DNA from: Xanthostigma xanthostigma
Taxonomy: Eukaryota > Arthropoda > Insecta > Raphidioptera > Raphidiidae
Direction of reading: 5' to 3'
Assembly (NCBI GenBank): GCA_963575645.1
Contig: OY754469.1
Coordinates: 50,736,753-50,800,752 of the forward strand
DNA: 64,000 bases
The notes below the pieces were generated by a model. That model was not told the origin of the DNA. It ran no database searches and saw only the letters and a list, made by a program, of their open reading frames with translations. Both the position numbers and the translations under genes were made by a program. Positions 1-13,270 of this stretch are shown here, one piece after another. The first letter of the stretch is position 1, and each line of letters begins with the position of its first letter.

Positions 1-1418
1 AGTTTGGATCAAATCTTGCAAGTCGATTTTGAACCACTTCGACTCGGTCCGTTCTTTCCAACTGGGAACACGGCAGCATCCAGTATCCCGGTTCCTTGTC
101 CGCAAATGATAATATGCAGAACCGTTTCGGGAAATATATTTTTGTCGCGCTGACATCACTTCATTGACAATGCTGCCGGTCGGTCTGTTTGTCTTTTTGC
201 TGTGCACGCATAAATTGCACGCGTATTAGAGTGTGTGTCCATCCGGAAACGTTACATAATCTTAATTGATGCGAGGCATTTCCGTGACTTGTCTGTTACA
301 AATCCCGTTTCCACCTTCCACTCTGGGAAGTGAAGAAAGACGTGCGAATTTCATTTTAAATTTTTCTATTAAGGCTGTCGGAACGCTCTGAGATTACACA
401 TAAAATAGGGCTTTGGCTCCCAATTGATTATTGACTTATTAGTCAACATTTTGCAAAAATTATTTTTTTATAAGGAAGATAAAAGACCAGTCTCGGTTCC
501 TAGCGGAGTACTTTTTTAATTAATGAATGATTTTCTAGAAAAAAATTGACAAATAATTGCGCGAAAAATGCTAATTTTCAAAGTCACACTACAGCTTTAT
601 TAATACTTATTTGATAAAACTGTTCCGTCAGAAACCTAAAGTGAACCTTCCTTTTTCGAAAAAGTTCAAAAAATTTTCGAATATTTCCAAAAAAATGGTG
701 TAATCTATTGCAAGCGGTACCCTTGCAATGGCGTTTTTTTGCATCGTGGTGTAGCGGCAACTGGTGACAATAATTTCAAACTGCTATTTAACTCCGCCTT
801 CGAATGCAATATTACGACAAACGCTTTTGTAAATAGTAGAGGAAAGTGGTGTAAAACATCGAATAATATGTTTAAACTTCTGTATTCAGATTTTATATTT
901 AAAAAAAAGTCAATCACGTGTTAGGAACGCACATGCTAGGTTTCGTTGTATTCGTACGACGATAATATATTTATAAAAATATTCTCACGAATAGTTGCAA
1001 ACTGCTCTTGTTGATATCTGTCAAAATTTGATACATTTTAACATAAAGATTTGCTTGTGTTAAAAAATCCTACCTCAGGACCGTTTTGTTTTCATATCGT
1101 GTAATTTTGATTGAAAGTAGTAACTAAAGAATTTTTCTATAATTTTTTTGTATTGATAGTTTAGAAATTGGAGGTGGGGCTTTTGGATAAAAAATTTTAA
1201 AGCAAATTCTTCGTTTCTTATAACATTTCTATTGCATTTTAAGAAAGACACCCCACTCAATTAAACTATAAGGCGGAAAAAAATATTTTGATTACACTTT
1301 CAACTCATGAGAGAGGGTTCAAAAAAAATGTTTGCAAAAGATCATCATATCTTTTTTTAATAACTATAAGAGTAGATAAATATAAAAATTAAAAATTAAA
1401 AATATAATTGAATTAATC
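1..1418. other. no gene seen
   Basis: AT-rich sequence with homopolymer runs. Short chance frames at 705-924 and 1075-1260 are rich in F, K, N and I and lack recognisable content. Confidence 0.6.
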
Positions 1419-1806
1419 AATAAATAAAATTATCGACCAATTTTTCAGACAAATATATTAACAAAAAATATAAAAATTAATACATTAACTTTTCGGTCCG
1501 GATTTGGATCTTCTTCAGAACTGATCTAAAATAAATTATAAGAATTAATTAATAATTAGTTTCTAATTGATTTTTGAAAAAAATTTGTAAAAAATGTTTG
1601 TTATTATTTTTTCAATATTTGATAATTGAAAACTTAAAGCGAATTTTATTCAAAAAACAATTAGAAACTGATTATTAATTAATTTTTATATTTTTTAGAT
1701 CAGTCCTGAAGAAGGTCCAAATCCGGACCGAAACGTTAATGTATTAATTTTTATATTTTTTGTTAATATATTTGTCTGAAAAATTGGCCAATAATTTTAT
1801 TTATTG
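1419..1806. repeat. foldback element: ~155-bp inverted repeat with ~70-bp loop
   Basis: Arm 1419-1578 and arm 1652-1806 are inverted copies of each other with a few mismatches. 'caataaataaaattatcg' pairs with 'ataattttatttattg', and 'ttttcggtccggatttgg' pairs with 'ccaaatccggaccgaaa'. The loop carries AT-rich sequence only. Transcribed, it would make a long hairpin. No open reading frame. Confidence 0.85.
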
Positions 1807-4800
1807 AAGAATATCATCCCTTTACAACCGGCGAAACTTCTTTTGTTTTATGTTGTATGAATTGTATATTCTAATTATTTATATCTTAACTATTATCGTA
1901 TTGAAATTTTGTAGGCATATTTCACATAATATTGCGAACATTTTTAAGCAAAAAAAAAAAAATAATACATATTTTTCCTTCTGAAAATTTGCCAAGTGTG
2001 AATAATAAGAATTTGATGTACGTGTTGCATTTCAACCGATGATTATTGACACAGTGCAGCTATTTGTATGCATTCCATACAATTTGTTTCTTTCAAATCT
2101 TATATAATACAAATACTTATCATGCGTATACAACATACATATATATTGTGATTGTGTGTCGTACACACACACTAACGCAATTACTCAGGTTATACGTGTG
2201 ACGGGATGCTCTGACTGTCGAACCAATAGGTACATACATAAAAAATATTGTAATAGCTGCAATTTGCAAATAAAAAAAATAGTCTGCTTTTAGTATTTTA
2301 CCATTTTAACTCTGCGAGTGGGCAACGGTACTAATTTAGGTTAAAATTTAATTTTCAAAATTTTACAATATTTTTCGGTTTGAAGCTCAAAAAGATATTG
2401 TTCATCTGTACGGTCTGTTAGTTTTATTTGGGCGTTATGCTTTCACGATACTACTAAATAACAGTTGTGACAGTATTCGCATTGCACTCATTAGGGTCCC
2501 AAAGAAATTTACATTGCAAAAAGAAATGGAAGGGTCTTTTGAGATCCTCTTTGATACTAGATCCCGGGCATGCGCCTTTGCTAGTAGGCAACTCACTTAT
2601 TAAAAAGAAATATTACCTTATCAGTATCTATCAGGTCATAATTTGTAACATTTTCATTCGTTTGTTCAACAATTACGTCTCCGTCAATTTCCTAAGCTGT
2701 ATTTAGATAAACCGCCTCGTTCTGGATTTCAATTTCTATATTATTTTAGAAACAGAAGCAAAGTTTTGAACTAGTACATTTTCAAATAATTATTTTTTTT
2801 ATTATAAAGAAGATTTTTTCATGTATGCTATTTTGTTCTGAGAAAACCTTCCCTCGCTTTCCGAGGAACCCATAACCTGAGTCGTTTTTTATTTCCCCGC
2901 CTGTAATCCTTCTCAATAGTATTCTCAGAGCGTTCCATAATACGTAGGTACTAATGCACAGAGATTTTTACTTCAATAATATGATCGTTTTCGATTGCCT
3001 ATCTAAGTACTAAATAAAATCATATTTCACGGCTTTACCCTATATCACAAGTCCATTTGTGTTGCGAAATGAGACGAGGCGATGTTGGAGAGAGACATCG
3101 CAATAAAAGTGTACGCCCAAAATTTACGTTTTTGGTACCTCGTCTCTCACCGCGGAACCCCTGAGAAACTTTAGGAAAGTGATCCAACAGCGTTAACGAT
3201 TACGTAGATACAAATTACAATTCAGCAGTTGTAAAACTATAAAAGCATAAACATCCATGCTTCGAAACACGTTTCTTCTGCTTTAATATTAACTGGAAGG
3301 AGATTTAATTTGGTTGAGGAACAATTGAAAAATAAACTTTACCAGAGTATCGCTTGTGGCCAACGTTTCGAAAATTATATTTTCATCCTTAGGGCCCATG
3401 AACATTGAACATGTGTAATGAATTAAGTTAAATATTATTTTGATTTGTAAGTCATGTACAATGGAATATATACAATAATTTATGATAAAACTAAACATTA
3501 TAACATTTGTACCTCAATGCAAGTTGAGATGGTAAATTGTGCAAATTATTTTAATATATATATATATGATCATTAAATTATGAATTTCTGCAGATTTTTT
3601 TAATTTAAAAATATCATAAAAATGTTGTATGTCTATTAAAGGCTGTAATATTTTTAATGATTTATTTAATTGCGTTAATAATTTCCGGACGAGGACGACC
3701 GAGATTTTTTATCCGGCGTAAATGAATCTGGCGGCTGGAGTGCGAACCGCGAGCATATTTGTATTCAGATTTCAGAAACTAATTACATTTGACTTACTTC
3801 ACCTTTTACGCGCTAATGTAATTTAGAAATTCATCTCATTTTAATTCAGCACTCGTCGTCATTTTCAGCTGCACCGTCGCACACCTATATCTATAATACA
3901 AAATACAAGTGTCTACGACTGTGCATAGAGAAAGGATAAGGATGGGGGGGAGCTGTGAGTATAATCGAGTTATCGTTGGCAGCCTGATAGCCCCTATTTA
4001 GATATTGGATATCTGTTCAAAAATAATTCAGTGATAAAGCCATAAGACAGTGGGAACGTTCGCGTTTTAGAAACCCGTGTTCTCAAGCTCTAATCTGAAA
4101 ACCAATATGGAAACGCTGGGTTTTCAATTTAGATGCTGTTAAAATAATAATTTGAAAATTTAAATTCGTGTGTTTGACGCAGTTTACTTGGCGGCTGGCT
4201 GCAGTGGCCAGTGGCCGATCTTTAAGGAATAACATTTTCTTCTTAAGAAGAAATAAATGCCTCGAATATATAGGTATGTTTCTCCCATCCGCCGCCGTTG
4301 ATGTACATTAAAAGATAGACATAGTTACGTTCGTACGGTGTAAGTCATTGACATTAGAAGGCAGAAGTAGCTGTTATCCTGAAGCAATTCCATATCTGGA
4401 AGCTGGAAGACGCACGTAGGAAACGAATGACAAAATTACTATTTATAATTACAAACGTGCTTCGTGATCGGTTCATTTAATTGTCTATTGTATCTGAGTG
4501 ATACGTCTCGCAAGATGAAATGAAAGTTGGAGTTTAAGTAAGGACATTCACTCTAATTGCAATCAACTCTTTGAGTAACACGACGCGCGCACCGAATCGA
4601 CTTTATTCAATTGGTAGCGACGCGGAAGGAATGTTGGCTATGTTTTGAGAATGCACGAATAAGGCCGACCGTCCACTGGATCTGTGAACGACCGAACAAT
4701 GGTCCAACAACAATTAGTAGCGAAGGCATTGATTTGGAACGCGTCCAATACACAGTCTCCCTATTCGGCCGTTTACTATCGAAGACCCGCGATCCAGTGG

Positions 4801-5034
4801 AGATGAACTTTCCATAAAAGTGGAATGGCGTGCATCATCGGATAGTAATAAAAAAAGCTTGACACCCTCTTCGTGGAGTTTGTTGTGGAAATGGCGAAAC
4901 TCCCTCAGGCGACATATTTCTGAAAGAAACGGGTGTACCCAATATTTTTGTTTTTTTTTTTTGCTCTCCGCCTTTCCATGTAGTAGGGAGTGTCCAATTT
5001 AATAATAAAAAATCCTTTACAACCATTTCTGTAT
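1807..5034. other. no gene seen; repeat scraps
   Basis: A possible degraded element lies near 2467-2600 ('agatcccgggcatgcgcc'), and a (TA)n tract near 3553-3566. 4600-4820 is GC-richer with a 68-codon open frame, without recognisable product or splice sites. Confidence 0.5.
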
Positions 5035-5603
5035 TTTTGACGTGATAACGTCTTATAAATTGATGAATCACCAATTTTATAAATTGATAAAACACCGGCT
5101 GCATGCACGAAAAAGTGTAACGTTCCTAACGTTCCGCCTGACCCTGTGCGTGCTTTTCTCGAAAACGACCCTAACGATTTGGATGAAATTTACTGAAAAG
5201 GGATTTTGGGGGGCAAAAAATCGTTTTAGCTAGGTCTCATCTCTCGAAAAAATCGTTTTCTTACAAATTTTATCATTATAAAAATCAATTTTTTGACGTA
5301 TGAAAATACTTAAATATTGTAAGTAGGTTTTGGAATTTTATACAATGAAACAATTGTTTTCAAAATATTATGACAGCTAATCTTTGAGACTTAAATAAAT
5401 ACGAAAGAAAGAAAGTTAATAAAAAAAAATATTTTTATAGGTGGTGAGTAATTTAATAAATAAAATTTACCTAAATTTGAAGCGTAAGATGCAATATCAT
5501 AGATTCGAATTATTATAATTATTATATAAATTTAGGTTATGTATTACGGAATACGTTATCACGTAAAACTATCGTCCGTAAACCGACTTTACAGACAACC
5601 AAT
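5035..5603 (+). repeat. GACGTGATAACG element, copy A (long form)
   Basis: Starts TTTTGACGTGATAACGTC and ends ACAGACAACCAATTT. It shares 'acaccggctgca', 'cacgaaaaagtgt' and 'ccgtaaaccgactttac' with five other copies in the window. The middle carries an extra segment near 5456-5540 that recurs, inverted, in copy B. No coding capacity, so non-autonomous. Confidence 0.85.
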
Positions 5604-8140
5604 TTTTTTTTTTTAAATTAGCACTATAGGACATACAAACCGGTAACTTTTGACTGCCGAACGTCGTCGGCTCCTGCAGTGGGATCGGCTTCTCTGTCGG
5701 ATGAACGATCGGTCGTTCACGGTTCCAATGGACGGAAGGCTAAACGAAAACCCGCATTGAATCGTAACAGCACAGATAACCGTTCCGACGACGTGCGTTC
5801 GTTTGTTCTTGTATTATTTACGTGTGGCTTATGTCGTTCTGAACCGAAGCGAGTTTATTGTTGATCAAACCTTTGTCGCCAAACCTTCACACCGGTCGTC
5901 GTGCTGCAGGATATCAGATGAAACACCTGCACACGGTCGGATGCGTCATCCAAATCGTTCATATCTGATTGTGTGTGTGTGACCTATAATGGCCTTAGGC
6001 TGGTTTTATTTCGTATGAAAATTATTTACTTTATATAGGTATATATTTTACTTGCGTTAATTTCGATTTTGGCAAGCACTTTATCTTAACCCAAGTTTAA
6101 TCGAATAATGTATTTTTAATTTGGGTATCAACTGACAACGCACCAAGTCTCATTAAAATCGGTTAGAAAGTGATGCTGGCACAGCGAGTCAAAAGGACCT
6201 CTACCTACATAGAGGAGTAAAATACTATATGTAAGTACCTAAAAAAAAACGTAAGGAAACGAAATTACCAACAGATACTGTTGTGTATACTTTATTTAGT
6301 ATATATTGATGAAATTTTTATTTTGCTCATTAGATTATGTTAAATACGCATATCTTTATTCATTAAGCTGTTAATTATGCCAATTACTTTATTTACATAC
6401 TTATGGGTGACACGTTTAAGATGGCAGTTTATTTTTTATTGTTTGCCGTATTTAATTAAACTAGATTGTAATCAATATGAGCTCTGCAAATGTTTGTTTT
6501 ATATTTTCTCTTTTAGATTTTGACATTCAATTTAACAACAAAACACAAGTGCACAGACTTAATTGTAAATCCAGTTAATAGATTAGAAGTTTATTTCCGC
6601 CTCGTTTGTAACTGAAAATTATCCGCCGTTTATATCTCTGTCTCTCTATTCATAGTTTTCTTGATAATTAGAAAAGTTCATTTGAACTTTTAATTTATGT
6701 ACACTGGTGGGTGTGTGGCTATTATAATATCTATGTGCAAACAGTGCCGACTGCCGGTAAGGTAAGGTATACATAATATATACATAAGAGGTAAAAGCAG
6801 TTATATTTCATTAATTGAAAATTCACTGAAGCAATTCTAATGCAAATGAAATGCATTTATGTGTGGCGGCAGCGCCATTCAGCGAAAGCTTTGTGAGTTG
6901 TGTGGTTTGTTGACTCTCGACTGCATCCTGTCTGCCCGGTATTCGTATAGTCAACGCTCACGCCCCAAAAGCTCTATTATATATTATGAAGGTTTTTGAC
7001 ATTTGATTCGTTGTGTTCAATTTTAATTGTTGATTAATCGAGCAAACTGAGCGATGTCTCGATTTAAGTCAGCTGTGCGACATTTTTTGGCTGTGACATT
7101 GCTTCGTTTAAAGATAACCAAATGCGTTGACCGCTCTTTTAAGAGAAACTGCATATCGTTAACTCAGACTACAGACCTGATAACTTCAGAACTACCAAAT
7201 TTAGCGGGGACAGTAAAAACCTACCTATATTTTGAACACTGTACTTTTCAACAAAATAAATTATTTATAGAGCAATATGTTCATACTTTAACGATAAGTA
7301 GACCTATTACTTATTATAATTTTCTTACAATGCGAGTTTCGCAACAACTGCATATTTTACTTATAATATTTCACAAATGCAATAAGTATTCAAATATAAT
7401 TACAGCAGCATCCTACGACATATTTTGCAACTCGAACACTTGAAACTGAAATATGTGACTGTTTATATTGCCGTTGTGACATACTCGTACCAGGAACGTA
7501 TTTTATATATGCTACTTTTACTCGCGAATTAGTTCGTGGTAATTTCGCTTTGACAATACATACTTTGATAGTAGGGATGACATCTTGTAGATAATAACAT
7601 TGAAATTGCTTTTCAAATAGCTCCAAATTAACCCTGACATATCTATACTTTAATTAAATACACATTTTTAATTCAAAATATAATTAGCTAAAATTAGCCT
7701 TAGACACGGTTTAAATAATTGAGTTCAGAGAAAGTAAGGACATAGAATGACGACAAAATACATTTTATTTTACAAACGGCAGCAAAATTCTACTTTGTCA
7801 TAAAAAAAGTTTTTAATGCCACTTTGTAATAATAAATCACGTCGCTTTAATGATCTGAGGTAGTGTAGGTATAATGTTCATAAACACTGCCTTTCTTATA
7901 ATTAATAAAAATCTTGGTAAATTTTTAATTGTGGTTAAATCCTGAAAATAAATCAAGCATAAGCAGGGGGTCATAACATTTTACATAATTCTATAATAGT
8001 TATTATATAGTTAAATTAGATATGTATGTATTGTTTCTATTAAAAAAAAAAAAATGAAGAAAATAGCAATGCCGAACAAAATAGTGCAATTTGCTAGTAG
8101 GTATAGGTAAATGCAAACTAGAGTGTTTTTATAATGGTAG
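5604..8140. other. no gene seen; one GC-richer block
   Basis: 5640-5960 is CpG-rich compared with its surroundings ('gaacgtcgtcggctcctgca') and could be a promoter or 5' UTR. No coding start can be supported. The 129-codon frame at 7054-7443 has random-looking composition. Confidence 0.4.
6130..6220 (+). repeat. short retroposon-tail fragment
   Basis: 'ccaagtctcattaaaatcgg', 'tagaaagtgatgctgg' and 'ctacctacatagagg'. A similar fragment is at 10632-10735 ('taagtttcatcaaaatag...aggtacatagag'). Confidence 0.4.
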
Positions 8141-8470
8141 ATTTTGCACGACGGCATATAAAATAGCTACTTTTTATGCCCGGTTTTCGCACTAGTGTCT
8201 AAAATTAAAGAAAAATAATTCATCCAATAGTAATGTCTCTATCAATTACCGTTTAAACCATTATGAGCAAAAGAGACCGCATAGCAGACGTTGCCACTGT
8301 AAACAGTCCAAATATGGCCGAACAGACTGAAGAAAATAATACAAATATGTTTTTTATGGTTTGAAAAATCAGCAATTTTATGGAAGGCACGTGCAAAACA
8401 TGTAGTATGTATCTTGTTCGCAATGCTATTATGACTCGAGTGACTGTTAAAACTTGCCAGCCGCTCGTTT
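8141..8470 (+). repeat. diverged interspersed repeat (TATAAAATAGCT family), copy 1
   Basis: Contains 'ttttgcac...tataaaatagctactttttatgcccg' and, near its end, 'tgtagtatgtatcttg' with 'gtgactgttaaaac'. The same landmarks occur in order at 19796-20150 and, more diverged, at 35027-35400. A partial copy lies at 33112-33185. Confidence 0.5.
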
Positions 8471-11351
8471 AAACATAAAATCACTTGCTTGTATAATGCC
8501 TTCATTTACAAACGAGATACATAAACTATTATTACTTATATTAAATCGTCAACCAAAGCATGCTTGTTAGCTACCTAACTATTTTTTAAATATGTAGAAT
8601 TCGAAATCTATTTGCAATGTATTGCATACATATTTTTTGCGGTGAATTTTGAATTATTCACAGATTAGTAGCTTACCTAAGGAGATTAATTTCAACCTCG
8701 CGCAGTCGCTACTTGATTTCATTTTAGTTTCTACTGCTTTTAAGTATAGCGTTTTAGACTATAGGATTTAGGTAATGTTATTTACGGCTTTGCAAACTAC
8801 AATCTGAAAACTTAATTATTCCACACGATTTCTCTCGCATTATACTATAAGTGTACGGTCAATAGACAGATTCTGAACCTCTGACAGAGAGAAATGCAAT
8901 ACACAAGTTTTCATAATAGCGACAACAAAAATTTGTGCAGTTTGTAATGTTGCACCTGCAGTGTGGAGTTGGATAAATAATATTAATATTCAATTAAGTA
9001 GGTCGGTAGGTCAACGCGGGTAAACAGTACGAGCAATATTTGTGACCTGTTAAGCCTTATAAATGCTCTCCTGTTTTTTTTTGTGATTTTGTGATTCTGT
9101 AACCTCTTCTGTTAGATGGGAACAGCGATGTTAAATTTCTATCTCACTTTAAGTTTGAAAGTGACAAAAAATTAACAACACTAAATTCGTGCATAGACCG
9201 TACAGAATAGAATAATATTATTATAAGTGCAACAATTGCGCTCCGCAACAGCGAGTGTTCACATATTATCTGCGGGAGCCGCAGCGCTGGCGTGATGTTT
9301 GTCTCTGCAAACCGCGAGCTGCAAGCGCGGCTGGCTTACAACGACGTGAGGAACTGACGACCAGATCGCGTCCTATCTGCATATCATAACAGCTGCATCG
9401 CCCTCGAAGAAACTGGGTCGAGAACCGGTAACACTCTTCGCTTTGTCTACAATACACTGCAGCATATTATATAATCTGCTTCACAAAAAGTGGCCGCTCT
9501 ATACCTAAACGTTAGAAACAAATGTGACTTTTTTAATTGGGATGCTATTTGGGTATAAATTTTCAACAAAGTTCAGTCGGTCTCAAATAATGTTAGTATA
9601 ACCAGAAAAGTTCTACACTTAATACCGTTTTTTAGTTTGACCATTGTAACATGGGTTAACTTAAAACGTGCCGCGGATAAAGCCTAATTTAAAATGGAAG
9701 AGAATTATTCATATTTTCTGTCTATGATAATTTGTATTTGTGAGACAACTTCTCATAAATCCCTCTGTCTCTAAAGATAATGTATGCAAGTTCGAATCGT
9801 AACATTTTTTCACAAAATCTGTGTTTTATTAACTTCTCAGTACATTGGGAAGTTTTGTACTGGGTTCGAAAACAGAGATAAAAATTTTCACACTATTTTC
9901 GAAATCAGAAGTATATACATGTGTGTGTTTGTGTACGTACGTACGCACGTACATACGTGGTCATTTCTTTCTAGCACGAAGTCTCCGGAATAAAAATTAT
10001 GTCGACTGCGTTAGGATTCCGATCGACGCGTGGTTATGGTCTGATTTTTTTTTTCAAAATTGCTCCATCCGTTCTTTTTGCTAAACAAAGCCTACTTTTT
10101 GTATTCTCTTTTTTTTACAAAAAGAACGGCTAAAGAGAAGTCAATGAATTTACAGGTCAGAGAAAAGTCAGAGGATGTCAAATGAAAAAGCAATTGTGAA
10201 GAAATGATACTAAAATCTGCAGAATATTTATGCAGAATTGTCAATGTATTATCGACTAAAACAGCGTTCTTCAGTGAGTGGCCAGTTTGTGACAAAACAT
10301 TTTAATTGTTAATTTATTTAAACGACCTAGACCTTGGGGTACTGACCTTTGTTTGTAATTAATTGAAGCAAGATTTATCAGTCACATTCTTATTGTCGCA
10401 CGTGCTGAAGTCGATCATGATTAAACTCTCAAAGTTCACGTGTAAATTAAATAATATGCTCAGTTGCTTTGTTGTTTTCGTTTATTTTTTATTCGAGATA
10501 ATATCACGTTTGGAGACTGGCTATATTTTTTACTGGCGGCGTCGCTCGTGTGTCACTTTTGATCGAACCACTGTCTTAATCCGCTCGTATCGTAGACGAA
10601 TAAAAAGTACTCCATGATTTTAATTCGATGAACGTCGTATTAAGTTTCATCAAAATAGGGTTAGTTGTTCTGGAAACGTGCTGCTACAATAATTATGGAA
10701 ACACGTTTTTTCGTCTAGGTACATAGAGAATACGTGTGACTTTTTTTAAAAATCCGTAAGAAAACGAAACGACATTGGTTTAATTGATCGATGCAAATAA
10801 AATACATTGTTCGCGTTTAAGTAGTTCAGAAATGTTAACACGCTTTCGTGTTGGTTTATAATACTACAATGCTCTATACGAATGGTACAAAACCATAACT
10901 TACTAGTGATCAATCAAATACAGGTGGTAGACCAAAGCGAATATCACGTGAATAACCAGCTTGTAAAACAAGGTAGATATACCAAGTTTAACAGTGGACT
11001 TACTGAATCGCATTCCTTCCATACAAGATGGATAATATATCGAAGATCGGCGCATATTTTTTTTATACAGAACAATCATGGAAACATTGGCGCTCAAAAT
11101 GTACTTCAAATAAATAGGATTGTTGTGGTTAAGACGTGATTAAATAATTGTTCTTTCTTTTAACAATAAAAATGTAGTTGTACTACGAACATATCAACGT
11201 TTCATTCGATTTGGAGTTTCATAACGAATATGCCCACAAAATTGTCACTGTATTACTTCTAAAATATCCAGTAAAGAATTAACGTTTTTTTTTGTGAAAT
11301 TTTCTAATATAAAAAGAGTTCTTGCTATCCAAGAAATCTAAATTCGCATAA
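8471..11351. other. no gene seen
   Basis: 9240-9460 is GC-richer. Otherwise AT-rich with a microsatellite (9934-9957) and a retroposon-tail scrap (10632-10735). Confidence 0.5.
9934..9957. repeat. TACG/CACG tetranucleotide microsatellite
   Basis: Imperfect (TACG)n tract, six units with one CACG and one CATACG variant. Confidence 0.8.
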
Positions 11352-12324
11352 AAAAAATTGGTTGTCTGTAAAGTCGGTTTACGGACGATAGTTTTACGTG
11401 ATAACGTATTCCGTAATACATAACCTAAATTTATATAATAATTACAATAATTCGAATCTATGATATTGCATCTTTCGCTTCAAATTTAGGTAAATTTTAT
11501 TAAGTAGAATAATAAAACACTATAAAAAGTACACTATTATTATATAAAAAACAACTATGGCATGTATCTCTTTTGCGCATGCGCCGATTTTCCCCAAAAA
11601 ATTTACAAAAATTTCTAGTAAAAATAGATAGAGTAAAAACCGTTTTAAAAACTATATTATTATTATATAAAACATCATTATAAGAGATATATTCTTTTAC
11701 GCATGCGCCGATGTTCCCCAAAAACAATAGGCCACTTCATATTTGCATATCAAACATCCTCCCAAAATTTGGCTTCAATCCGCTTATCCTTTGTGTCGGA
11801 ATGATAAGAAATGTCAAAAGTGACGTTTGCAACTGTCAAAGTATTATGTTCTAATAATAATTAGTTATTCCAATAGTTAACTTAGCAGGCGTTGCATTTC
11901 ACAAAATACTAATGTCAAAAAATTGAATTAAACATTAGAAATGCAGCCGTTTTCATGTTAAGACAAGACATACGTTATTTTCTAATTTCCATGTACGGCA
12001 AACAAAGACGACCGACCGCGTCGCGTTATGCATTAGACAACATTGCATTTATACAGCTATTTTTCTATATAAATTTGTATAAAAAAACTGTTTAGGCAAA
12101 TTCTGTTATACGAAATCTATGTAAAATGTTCTCCTCTTTCGTTTAAGACTGGTTTCAAACCGATCTGATTTAAATTGAGCGAGAAATTAGCAAAAAACGT
12201 TACGCGTTAGGAACGTTACGCGTTACGCGTTACGAACGTTACACTTTTTCGAACATGCAGCCGGTGTTTTATCAATATATAAGATTGGTGATTCATCAAT
12301 TTATAAGACGTTATCACGTCAAAA
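11352..12324 (-). repeat. GACGTGATAACG element, copy B (longest form, inverted)
   Basis: A 973-bp copy in reverse orientation. It begins with the reverse complement of ACAGACAACCAATTTTT and ends with that of TTTTGACGTGATAACGTC. Near its far end, 12198-12243 holds a tandem, palindromic run built on 'acgttacgcgtt'. The segment at 11420-11500 matches copy A. Internal sequence (11510-12190) is AT-rich and non-coding. Confidence 0.85.
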
Positions 12325-12734
12325 TCACAAAATTTAGCCATATTACGCTCTGTTAATCTGTTCATTGGGATCTGTCAATCGGAAGAGCTAGATTTCTGAA
12401 AAAAATCTCATGGGATACAGATCATAAAATATAAATATTGATAAAAATAACACACGGTATATAGGTATAGGTTTGTTACTCCACTGTTGTGTGCAGCGAG
12501 TTGTGAGAAGTTTACAGTTGAGTTTAGTAGGTAGATACACGGTAAATCAGTAATAGTAATCATCAATCATAGCACATTATTGTAGCCCGATTGATTTTTA
12601 GTGCACTATTGAGTTCTCGGCTTGAATCTTTTGGACCTAGACTATACGTAGAGCGGAATTGTTTTCATCGATTTTTTCTATTAGCCATTTGCGAAAATTA
12701 TTCAGTAGTCGTGTACCAAATTTCTTACATCTAC

Positions 12735-12980
12735 CTATATCTCTCTCTCTATATATAAGCGAAATACCATTCACTGACTGACCGACTGACTCATCACGAG
12801 ATCTCCAAAATTGTACTCCCGATTGATTTGAAATTAGACTTATAGGTACTACTTTCTCAACGTAGACACCAACTAAGAACGGACTTTAATCAAATCTTAT
12901 GTTGATGGTTGCGTTGATGAGAAGGCCAATATAATATTTCCTCTTTCCTTTGACATCTCGTTATAGAGGAGTTCTACTGT
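12735..12980 (+). repeat. retroposon fragment with 'actgactgaccgactgactc'
   Basis: A CT/TA microsatellite (12740-12757) leads into 'aagcgaaataccattcactg', an ACTG tandem run, and 'catcacgagatctccaaaat'. These are typical words of insect retroposon tails. Confidence 0.55.
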
Positions 12981-13219
12981 AGACGGTACAAATCTGTAAT
13001 GTTCGAGTTGAGTGAACGATAAGATCTCGATAGGATTAAGCTAACATTAACACAGTCGACTTGTTCCTGTTACACATTAAGCGTCATACATAAACGTGTT
13101 ATTATACTTGGTGAAGATTTACGTTATACACCTGTGCAGTGTGCATTGTGGAACCGTTGAACCGATATGAGCAGGAGTCCAGGATGAAGCATGTGTTATT
13201 ATTAGTGTATATTTGCCAC

Positions 13220-13270
13220 AAGGTACTTACACTATTGGCGTCGGTCGGATGGCGGGACCGAGGGGTCGGA
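13220..13270 (+). repeat. GGCGTCGGTCGGATGG motif repeat, copy 1
   Basis: Contains 'cttacactattggcgtcgg' followed by 'tcggatggcgggaccgaggg'. Three more copies occur at 33959, 43986 (inverted) and 61120 (inverted). Confidence 0.7.

Noticed and set aside
7054..7443. 129-codon + strand ORF
   Set aside because: No recognisable motif, no splice context, and a composition typical of chance frames.
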